Origin: Brachionus manjavacas
Lineage: Eukaryota; Rotifera; Eurotatoria; Ploima; Brachionidae
Length of the DNA stretch: 64,000 nucleotides
Direction: 5' to 3'
NCBI GenBank assembly: GCA_019054805.1
Contig: JAHQIY010000034.1
Location: forward strand, 434,001-498,000
Position 1 is the stretch's first letter, and the number at the start of each line of letters is the position of its first letter. The notes under the pieces are model-generated. The model did not search any database. It worked only from the letters and a program-made list of their open reading frames with translations, and was not told the DNA's origin. Positions 32,606 through 44,600 of the stretch are shown one piece after another. A program made the translations under genes and the position numbers.

Positions 32606-35600
32606 ATGAGCCAAACTAAGAATTCGGCAAAGAGCGGCCTATCGGGTAACCGAAAAGCCGTATCACCAGCAGGAAAAGTCTCGTAAGAAGAGTTTTAAAA
32701 AAAAATTGATTAAATTGATATAATAATTAAAAAAGTCTCTTTTGAAAATTTTAATTTTTTAATTTTTATTATTATCAAGGGTGAGTAGTGTTGCTGCAGA
32801 GCCAAAAAAACAAAAATTACCAATATGGCCAGAATGGAATGAAACAGACATCAATTCTGAAAAATGGGAGGTGGGTGGAAAGGCCAAAGATAATAAATCT
32901 AAACCTGCCAGTGCACCGGTAATTTATTAAATCGCTCAAATTCAATTAAGATAAATTGGCAAATTTTGCAGATGTCAAATGGCTTTGAGGATCCGGATCC
33001 AAAATTTGAATGGCCACTAGGCATTCAATCAAGAATTGAGACTTTCAAGAGACCATCTGACATTTTTGAAAAAATTCCATTAATTGTTGATCCTGATAAT
33101 GGCCTCGAAAATTTTGATTTAATATCCCCCAACGAGCATCTTCATAACAATGAAGTATTTGATCCCATTTTTTCTGTAACAATTTTTGAGCAGCTTTTTG
33201 ATGTTTAGACCATGCGATGGATAATCAGCCAAATTCACAGCCTATGGGATATGTCCAAGAAAGATGTTAGATCACCAGCATTTCTGGGTAGCTCGCCATA
33301 TTTACAAGATATAGACATAAACTCAAATAAAGCGCTTGCAGCTGGTAGACTTTGGAGACCTTGGGAGCATATTTATGCTATTAACAAAGTGGTTAAAGGA
33401 CCATTTATTCCAGTTTACAATCAATATGGAAAATATGCAGTTAGACTTTATTTTATGGTGCCAATTGAAAAAAAAAATTTTCCTGTAGTCTAAAAAATTA
33501 AATTAAGGGTGTCTGGCGTAAAATTATTGTCGATGACTTGATTCCTGTTGATGAAAAAGGAGAAATGCTTTTACCACAAACTACTATTCCAGGTGAATTG
33601 TGGCCAATTCTACTTACCAAAGCTTTGCTAAAAATAATTTCACTCGAGTATATTTTTTTAATTTTTTTAGATTTATTTTTTAAAATTAAATTGGAAGCTT
33701 TAATCCTTCTGACTCAGCTTCAGAGTTTAATGACGCCAATGTTATAACTTGCTTGACTGGTTGGTTGCCAGAACCTTTGCCTTTGAGATTCGGTCACATG
33801 AGTGAAGTGTGGAAGTTTTTGAAGGAAACTCTGCCCAAATATCAATGGCCTGATGATAAACCCAAAAATCAGCTAGATGATGATCAAACTCTCCTAATTG
33901 TAAGCTATTAATAATCTTTACTTTACATAAAAAATTAAATTTTTGTAATCGCCGCGGCTTAAAAAGGCAATTAATTTTGATTTAAAAAAAACATTCTCAT
34001 TTAAATTTGACTTAGACTTGTGACTCCAAAATTTAAAAAATTTATTAAATGCAAATTTTGTTAAAGGACTCCTCGGAAATAAAAGACGACAATTTAGATA
34101 AGGACACGCGTTCTGATCAAAAACTAAATAAAAAAGCCAAAGACCCCAAAAACATGTCCGGTAAGGACACAAAATTGCAGCACAAAAAAGACCAAAAAGA
34201 CAAAAAGGGAAAATCTATGAACGATGAACCAGCACAAGAGGAAAATTTTGCTCCCGAATTTCCTGAGATGGTGGTATTTGCGAGCTTCACCGATCTTCCA
34301 CTAAATAAGCTATCAGCCAGCACAGAGGTGGCTGATCGGCGTGAAAAACTTCGAAAATACAATCTTATCCATGACTTTTCGAATCCCGTTTGGATAACTT
34401 GTACTCGCGATGTACCACTGAATCCTCCTCCTCCACCTGAAAAAATTCCGGTCTGGAAAACAATTAGACAAAAAAAGAAACATGTTGTACCATCTGACGA
34501 ACCAATAAGTAATTTTTTCTCTCTATAACTGATCAGAAGGGAACTAAGTTCTTCCTTTCAGCCAAATGTTTCAGGATTCTGATTATTAACTAATGTGATC
34601 ATGTGATCACAACTTTGGTAACCAAGAAAAGAATAGAAGAAAAATTAAGATTAGAAAAAACAAAACAAAAAATATTTAATTAAAAAATTATAATGGAATA
34701 ATGAAAGTTAAATTATTTTTTAATTAATTAAATACTGTGTGATTTTGCTTTATGACCTTTTACGCTCATTTCATCCTCGAAATAACCACTACACAAGTCA
34801 CTTCGTAGGATTTATCTTTTTGCTCAGGCTTGAAGAATTCTTCTTAAGCATATTTTTTTTCATTAGTATTTAATATGATGAATTTGTTAATAGAAACTAA
34901 TTAACTTAATTTATTTGTTAACTATCTGATCTTTAGTATTTTTCTGTGATCATAACAAAAATTTTGTGTTCAGCCTTGGTCACAGATAAACAGTTATTTT
35001 GGCAACAAAAAAATTGTAGCGAAAAGTGTCAATTCAGCAAGCTATAATTACAATTTTCTTTTATTTTTTGTCTCTTCTTTATTTTTTTTACTTCTCCTTA
35101 AAGGAGGTTAATTCAATTCAATAAATAAATAAAAAAATAAATAGACAATTTATAATTATTCGAATGATGAAATTTTTAAATGTCAAAAATAGCTACTAAA
35201 AAAAAATAAGTACCTAAATTTAAATTCTTTTATTGATTGATAATTTACCTCAAGATTCTTGTAGTAAATTATCAATTGAAAATATCATTTCAATTCAGAG
35301 AGTTTATCACTAGATCCAAAAAAAAAATCTATGAATAAATTTGGATAATTGTAATGTAACATCATTTAAATTTAATGAAGATTTGAAAAATAAAAAATTC
35401 TAACACATTTTAAAAATTGATTTTAAATTTAAGTTTATTTTTTGTCAAGTTTGTTTTTAAATTTTTTTTTTCAAAAGTTTTGCTAGAAAAGTTCGATCTT
35501 TTTTTTACTATTTTTTTACTATTTACTATTTATTTTACTATTAATATTTGAATTTTGTTTTTAAATTTAATTTTGAATGCTAGATACAAATACTTTTGGA

Positions 35601-38600
35601 ATAAAAAATTTAAAATAAACTTCTCAAAAAATCAATTTTTCAAATGTGTCAAAAATTTAATTTTTTCATTTTTTAAATTTACATTACATTAAAAGCCTGC
35701 TTTTTAAAAGTTATATGATATTTTATAAAACAAATGACAATTGTCTTTTTAATTTTTTTTTTAAATTAAGTCATTTTCTATTAAAAAGATTCGACTTCCA
35801 ATTAAGTGATAGGAAAATATGATATCCCTTTTAAATTTCTTATTTATTTGAAAATTTTGAATTAAATGATAATTCAAAAATTAAAACGTCAATTAATGCT
35901 ATACTATTTGCTAAAATGTGAGTAGTCTCAACTTTTCCTCCCATCTTTTCTTGGCTTGAAATTTTTTTTTTGAATTTTGATACAAAAAATATGGTCACAC
36001 TGACCAAAGCTATCACATAATTATCCGAACTGATTTTAGTACTTGATGTTTTACATGATTTCATAATCCTTTAAATTAGATAACTAAAGAAGAGTTAAAA
36101 ATTTTCAAAATTTAAGTTGCTGCTCCTGTGAAGCCTGACCAGTGGATAGAACTTAAATCACCATATTGTAGCTATAAAGCAGCAACGCCAGTCTCTGTAA
36201 TGCATACTAATCGATCAAATTCGCGATATGGCCGTCTAAAATCAAGGCCCCAGACTGCCATTCAAGGTATCGAAGAGATCGATGAGAAGAAATTAGATAG
36301 TAATTTGTCCGATTCCCAGTATGATTTAAAAACTATTGAAACAGAGGTAAACAAAATTTATTTACAGCTTTAGAATGTAAAATGGTAAATTTAAGAGTGG
36401 TGATTCATCCAAATCTAAGAATACTTCTAAATTGGCTTCGGATACATTGAACAAATCTAATTCTTCGGCTAAAAAAGAAAACAGTTTGGATGTTAAAGAC
36501 AATGCTAGGAACAGGGCACCGTCAGTGTCAAGCAGTAAGAATAAAATTTAATTCAAAAGAAAAAAATCAAAAAAAAAATATCTTTCAGTGTCTAAGGTGG
36601 GAAGTACTGCAAAATTTGATGAGGATCAATCGAAATCGGCTAAAATGAGTAAAATAAAAATAATTTATTTTTTATGGTTTTAAAAAAAATAAAGCTGTAG
36701 CTGGTCAAGAAACAGCGAGTTTGAATAATGCAACAAATCCTTCTACAATTGGAATCGAGCATATCAGCAACCTTGAAGTTAGAAACAGTGAAAGCGACTC
36801 AAAGCTAGTTGATGAAAAAAACAAGCTTTGGATGGATTTTGATGATTTTTTCATTTGTTTCAAGTAAGTCTATCATGAATTAATTTTTTCAAATGATTAA
36901 TAATAGAAGTAAATAAATGTAGTAGTAATAGTCATAGTCTTTTGGGTTGAGTATTGTAAAAGCTACTACTGTATTGTTTACAGTTGATACTGTCAATTTT
37001 GAAATAAAAAAAACAAAAATCAAAAAACTCAGCCAACTTTTTCCTAAAAGGCCCAAACTAGTTTCTGTAAATTTTATCAGCTGATGCATTTAAAGTAACA
37101 TCTTATCCCAACTTCTTCAGATACTCTGCAAAATAAATTGATTGAATTTTTACAGAGGCTAAAATAAGGCAGAATTTACAAAAGTAATTTTGAACATTGA
37201 GGAAAATAGTTGTTGGTTTTTTTTTATTCATTGAAAATTTTAAAAAAAGTGCTTAATTTTTTGGTTATTTTTGAAAATTAAAATTTGATTGAACTGAGGA
37301 CATCATATCGTAAATCCTTGCAAACTATCCCAGATCTAGCGTAAAATGGGAATAGCTCAAAATGGCATCGTTTAAAAAAGCAATAATTTGAAAAGGCGTA
37401 CAGGTAAAAAAAATATCAAAATAGCTTAATTATTTTTTTTTTAAATAAAGAAAAAAATGTTTTAGAATAGATTAATTGCCTTAATTTTTAAATAATTCAA
37501 TAAATCTAAAAAATTTTATTCAAATAAGGTGTCAATAAAAATAAAATCAAAACCTAATTTCTCATTATTTATTTATTAATTTAATTTAGCACCAATTCTG
37601 GCGATATATTAAAATTAAAAAATGTAAACTTAAAATGTAAGACAAAAATAACGATACAATTTAGAAATAGAAACTTAAATTTGTTAATTTAGTTTCAATT
37701 AAAATAATAATTTTTAAATTTGTAAATATAAGAGATTTAAAATAAATTTTTTTTTCCAATTCACTGATTGCTTCTAATTAAAATAAGCTATTTTGATACA
37801 TGCTTTTTTTATTACTTAGCTATTCTTATTATTTTTTTTTTATTTAAAGCTATTTTGATTTAAGCTAAATTAAATTAACAAAAAATTTACCTGAGAAAAT
37901 TGATGAAAGCTATTTCAATTATAGCTATTTTAAACGTAGCTATTTTGAGATAGAGCCGCGTAAAATAGATATATTTAAAGACATTTAACTAGGAAAATAA
38001 TTATTGTAGAAGCAATTTTTATATTTTCGAGGAGCAGATTTATTATTATTTTTTAGCAAAAAAAAGAAGCAATTATTATATCAATTAGGAGCAAAAATAT
38101 TTTTATTAATAGAAAAACAAATAAAAAAAAACAAATATAATATAAAAAGGCAAATTCCAATTATTCAATTAACTAATTTAGTTTATTTGTTTTATTTTTT
38201 GATTTCTCACTTTCTTATTGAACCGAAACTGTTTTTTTGGACGACCTCGTCCTCTTTTTTGCGACGCATTAGTATTAGAAGTCGATTGAGTAACTACAAA
38301 TTCGCTAGCAACTGACTCAATTGTGTTAACTACGGTCGTAATAGGAGTTTCGGCATCAGTTGAAGTTGTTGGAATTGAAAAAAGCTCTTGATTTAAAGGT
38401 CCGATTGATTTTCTTTGAAATGCTGGTAATGCTTTTTTACGACGACCTCTTGAGGAATTTTTTCGATTCTTAAATCTATAGTTGGGAAAGTTAGCAACTC
38501 CAAATTGTACGCGATACCAATGACATGCTTACAAACGAATTTCTTTTTCCAAAATTGACAAGAACGAATAATAGATGTTGATGATGACTCTTCAGATTCA

Positions 38601-41600
38601 ATAAATTCAGACATTTTCAATTTAGATTTGGATAAGCCAGTTATCTCCAGATTTTATAGATTTAGTAAAATTTGTCAACATTATAATTAGTTTTTTTTTT
38701 TATCGAAAACAAGTTAATTACAAAATTAATGAGTAAAAACTTATCATTTTATTTTTGATTCTCAAAAATTAATTCTGCTCCTGTTTGCAATAAATAAAGC
38801 TGCTATAATTGAATTAATAAGATAATATTCGACTTGCTTCTCTAAAATAAAATATAAGATATAAAATGAAATAAAATTGCTCCTTTGGAAAATATAAGCC
38901 ATTTAATTATTACCTATATTTTCTTGTATTACCAAGTATTCATTATTTGTTTTATTTCTCTTGGGGATGTCATTAATATATATACTGAATAAAAGAGGAC
39001 TAATTACTGAGCCTTGAGAGACACCTGCCGTTATTTGAAATTCTTCGCTCAAGCAGTCATACACATTAAATACCCTAGAGTCTAGAAAGGAAAAAAAAAT
39101 ACACTCAGATGATAAATGACGATTTCGGAGAAAAAAATGAATCTGTATTAATTATATTTTGCGTCTATTTATTAATTTTGCTATTGTTAATTAAAGATAA
39201 CTCTATTTTCAGTATTTTTGGTTTATGACTGATAATTTTTGTTTTTTATATTTATTATTTAATTTTTTTTTAATTAATAAAATTTTTTAGAAACCCAGAG
39301 TAATGTTAAAATTATTTATTTAATTAAGCTAGCTCAAAAAAAATTTCGGTAAATTTAGACTGGATAATAGTATTTTAATTTATTGATCTCATTAATATAT
39401 GATAAATAAAAAAAAGCACTGGGGTTATGGTGAATATCATATTTGATAATTATAAGGTTTGTTTTTGCACCACAGAACGGTGTGCAAATTTAGAAAAAAA
39501 TAATAAATAGAATATTAATATACAAATTTGTTAAAAATCACATGATATGAAGAGATTATTTAAGAAAAATAAAGCAATAAAGTAAAAAAGTAAAACCATA
39601 GATTTGTTCAGAATTTTGTCTAGATTTAAAAAAAAAGTGGGCTCATAATTGATTCCTCGGAGGAGATACGATTTAAACCAGAAAAAACACATTTTTTTCC
39701 TTTTTTAGCCAACAAAAACCGCCACATTTTTTTTTTTTTCTAAATTACATTAGCATGTAGAGAATTTTATGCTCTTTCAGAATATATATACTTTTTTAGT
39801 AAATTTAAGTTTTATCTTTGAGATTTTGAGTCTTAATGAACAACCACTTTCTAAAGGGTTTGCTATTTTTGGAACCCTAGGTATAAAAAAATTTTTTTCT
39901 AGCCCCCACCAAAAAAATTTTTTATGGGGTTTTCGAGGGCGTAGATTACGAATTTTGAGTCAAAAATAAAGAATTCAGATAGCACTAAAGTTTTGAATTT
40001 CGTGAACTTTAATAATTAATAATAAAAACTTAGTAATGATTATCTAAGGAAAATTTCTTTAATAACTTTCTTAGTTAAAATTTCATCATAAAATCCTTAA
40101 ATTTTCAACGATTTTCTAAAGATTCTTGATTTCCCGTTATTGATTTCCCGTTACTTTTGGGTTGTCTGGAGAATACTTTAAGATCATGATTTATTGATTT
40201 ATTGTAGTTATGAAAAATTAAAAATCAAAATAAATTTTTTAGTTTGCATGGCATTCATTAATTCTAATTTTCTTTAAAAAATAAAAAAAAAATAAAAAAA
40301 AATCCTAAATGATTGATTTGGAAATCAGGCTTAAATATAAAAACGAAAAATTAAATGAATTTACAAAATGCTCTGAAGGCGTTGCTAAAAATAAAAATTT
40401 ATTCAAAGTATAACTTTGTCAAATGGATCGTAAGTTTAATGTTTTAGGCTTATTATTTATTTATTTTAAATTAAGGCTAAATTCTATTAAAAATTATTTG
40501 TCATTGTTGTAATGTTTTTTTTTTCACATATTTTGCTGAATTAATAAAAAAATAAAAAGAAGAGAAAATTTTTTTTAAATTGTACAGTTTTGACAGATTG
40601 TGCAAATTGTTAAAACAAAAATGGTTGTTTCACTAAACGAATTTGTTTTAAATTCTTACAAAAAATATTAATAATTCTTTTAAATGTTTTATTTGTAAAC
40701 TGTCAGATAAAAAAAATTAAAAAAAGTAAATATAATTTATAAAAATGACAACCTATTGAACAAAAGAGTTATCATAATTGAATTGTAAAATTGATCACTT
40801 TTTTTTTAATTCTAAAATTATGCAATTAAGTATGTTGAAAATTTTATTTTAAATTTTTGAAATTTCGACTGATGTTAAGATTTAAAAAGTTTTTTTTCTA
40901 AAATTTTTTGCTTAAATTTGTGCTGTCCAATTTGAAATGAATATCAGTAGAGCCTTATAATTATTTATTTGTTAATTTAAAAAAAATTAAATTTATTTTT
41001 GTCAAAAGATACATTATTGTTTATCACAAACCATCGTGCTTTAAGTATAATGAAAAGATCAGTGATCTACGAGTAAGTAAACAAATAGCTTCAAAAAATA
41101 CATCATCTATAGATCTATTTTAGCAATTGATGCCACAGCATAAATCAGAAAAGAAGAAGGAAACAAATCCATCTCATCATTCAGCATCCCTCTCAGATGA
41201 AAAATCGCCAAAATTACTGTTCGTTGACAGTCTAGAACCAATTGAGCTGATTGTCTCATTTGCTTCCTTGTCCAGATGGTATGATCTCAAGATCGATATT
41301 CCTGAAAAATTTAGTAAAGCATCGAAAAAAGGCGAAAACATCATAGAACATGACGCAATGAGTATAACTGAAAGTAATTTACTTTAAAAGAAATTAAACG
41401 AAGTAGCTTTAAAATCAATTTTAATTTAGGCAGTATAAGAGATGGTGCGCCTCTTCAATCAGGAAGTTTAATGGCTGAGCCATATTCATGGAAGTCTCTG
41501 ATTACAGGCCAACCAGTTCTTAGAATTCACACTACGGCCGTTCGATCTTCGTTTTTGAGTCTTTCACCAGGCCGACATGTCTTGAAATTTATGGTCTCTG

Positions 41601-44600
41601 CGCCAGTCGGCTATCACATTCAAATTGTTTCTAATACAAAGTTTAACTTTGGAGATGAAGAAGACATTATGCCTAAATTGACAGATGTGAGTAACACCAA
41701 CTTTTTTTTCAATTTTCAAAAACTTTAAAATTTGATTTAAACATTGATCTGACCTGACCATAATTTAAAATTATCATTTTTAATATGACATAGATTAAAT
41801 TCTACTTTAAGAAAAAAAATCAAAAATTTAAATATCTAAATTAATTTTGAAATTATAGTTTAAAAGTTAAAAAAAATAAAAACTCAATTTTAGTGACATG
41901 TAATAAAAAGTGAGCACATTTTAAAGCTATCAACAATTGTTAACGCTTACAAAATTCTTTTAAAAATGAAAATTGAATTAACTATGTTAAAGTCGTATGT
42001 TTTTTTTTTAACATCTAATTAATTAGATGGCTGAACTAAGATAGAGAGTAAAAAAAATTTAAAATAATTCATAATTATTCAAAAGGCCATTGCCCTTATC
42101 GATTTTCAAGACTGATTAACACCTAATTTGCTTAATTATCTAAAAATAATAATTTAATGTATTGTAAAAATTAAAATATTACGTAAAGAATAATAATAAT
42201 TTGATTTAATTCAAATTTGATTTTTTGAACATACAATTAAATTTATCAAATAATTTCCACGCTATATTGTTAATTAATTTTATATTACCATATAACATTT
42301 TTTATTTTACAAACAATTTCTACTAATATTAAAATATTATTAATTATTATTAAAATAAAAATAATATTCAAATATTGAGTCTCATAATATGTTTAAAAAA
42401 AATTGAATACAACAAAAAAATCCTTTTTTCGCTTTTTGTTGATTTTTTACCATTTTTCACCTTTTTTTTACAAAAATTTACCGAAATTTCTGTCAAAAAA
42501 TTCAATTAATTTTTATTTTTTTACTTTTTCAAAAATTCAAAAAAAAATTTTTTTCATGAAAATTGTTTTTTTACGATAAATTTTGGATTTTTTTTTTTCA
42601 CTGAATTTTTCAATAATCATGGATAATTTACGAGAATTATCGTTATTTTACGATAAATACCGATTTTTAGATTACCATAATTTACGTAAAATATGGTGAA
42701 TTCAAAGTGTACCGTAGCAGCACTGTAGTTAAGTTGAACACACATTATTTAAGTTGAATAACTTGTTGTTAAAATTTTTCAAATTGCTATGAAATTAAAA
42801 AATTTAATTTAATATTTCAAATTTTTAAATTTTATCAATATTTTATTATGAATTTAAAAAAACAAAGTGTAAATCAGTCTTTTTAGACATGGGCACTAGC
42901 CTATTGATTTAAATTAAAATTGAACGGAACCTAAAAAATTCTGGAGTTTTTGACGATTTTTGTATCTCATTTCTTTAGTTTTCGCACTAACCAGAATTTT
43001 ATTGCAAAATCAGAAAACTGACAAAATTCTAAACAAATAATTAAGCTCAATTTTTTTATTTTTTTGACTTTTAAAAGCATCTCAATCATTTTGTCAATTT
43101 CAAAATTAATAAAAATCGAAATTTTTAATTTTTACTAATCTTTTAAGAAAAAATAAAGCCACGTGTTTATTCGTTATTTCTCTACATAATCGATTTATGA
43201 GAGGTGATTTTTTTATTTTGTATTGAAATTATTTTTAACAATCAAATTTTAGAAGCAATTTTAAATTATTGCTAATAGAGTTTCTAGTCAAATTCAATTT
43301 AATTTAAAAATCGATCAAGTATAAAAATAAAGAGATAAATTCTGGATTTTTTGAAATGAATTTAAATTTTAAAAATATTTAAATCTGTTTATTTTCTGAT
43401 GTAAAGGAAAGCTGTCGGTTTATTGACCAAGCTCTGCATATATCAAAATGTTTGAATGAAGCAATAAAAAATTTCAATGATCCCGATAAACAAAAAGCAT
43501 CAATGGATTTATTATATGCCCGCATAAGTCCACTCACTGATGATTATCGGTTCAATCAAGATTTAAAAGAACTATCATCCAGAAGTTTGTATGACACATT
43601 TCAGAGTTCATTTTACGAAATGCTCAGAAAAGCCTTAAACGATGTAGCTGACTCTGACATGGCCTATGCATGGAAAACATTTATGTTTGATACGACATCA
43701 AGCGATTTGTTTTTACTAAAAGACAAACGACCTGAGACCTCAAGCACAAATCGAGGATCAGCCAAAAAGATAGAAAAAAAAAGTAACAAAGATGGAGCCA
43801 AAGCTGATAAGGCAGATAAGCAGACAACTTTGCAGCCACCTGTTCAAGCACCTGTTGAGAAATCAGGCGAAAGTTTATCAGAAGAAAGAACTGAATATTG
43901 GAAACACCAGTATGATTTTGATTTAACACAAAAATAGACATCAAAGCATAATTTAATTATTTCTCTAGTGATCCAACTCCAGAAGAAAGTATTTGCTCAG
44001 TAAAAATTCAGTCGGCATGGAGAGGCTGTTTTGTCAGAAAAATGCTTGAAGCAAGAACTCCTGGTAGTTTTTTTTTTGAAAATTTTTAGCATTTTTAATC
44101 CATCATTTCAAAGGTACAAGCAAAAATTTACAGGTGACCGAAACTCTAAAAAAATCTTGGTCCATCATTGAACAGAATTTGCATGAAAATTCATTGTTTC
44201 TATTCAGGTTAGTTAAAAGAAAAAAAGAAAATTATTCCTCATTGAAAATTCTCTTCAAAAATAAAATTTTAAACTTGACAATTATAAAAAATAACACTTA
44301 TTGATCTAAGCTTCTGATTATCATTTATTATAAAACTTCTTAATTCAGTTTGTAATTCCCAAGACTCTGGTCATATTTTAAGTATATAATTCCAGTATTG
44401 GGTCACTATATTATCTTTGGTTTATTTTATTAAAAATAAATAAATTTTGAAAAAAAGTATCTAATCAAAGGTATGATTTGATGTTCTAATTTATTGGCAT
44501 ACCAAAGCCAAAATATTGGACACGAAAGAAATTGGATAACAAAAATATCATCGAAAATTTTGGTATTATTTTCGATAGCAATAGAATAATATTGACAACA

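Larger units (their letters stand above)
36864..41008 (+). other. Androglobin intron 11 (4.1 kb), a transposon trap
   Basis: It contains the Merlin-type MITE 37348-37958, a MULE tail pseudogene (38178-38620, antisense), a reverse transcriptase scrap (38930-39070, antisense), a CCCC-A7-T6-GGGG fold (39903-39928) and a tandem GATTTCCCGTTA repeat (40130-40158). No other exon-like sequence. Confidence 0.65.
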
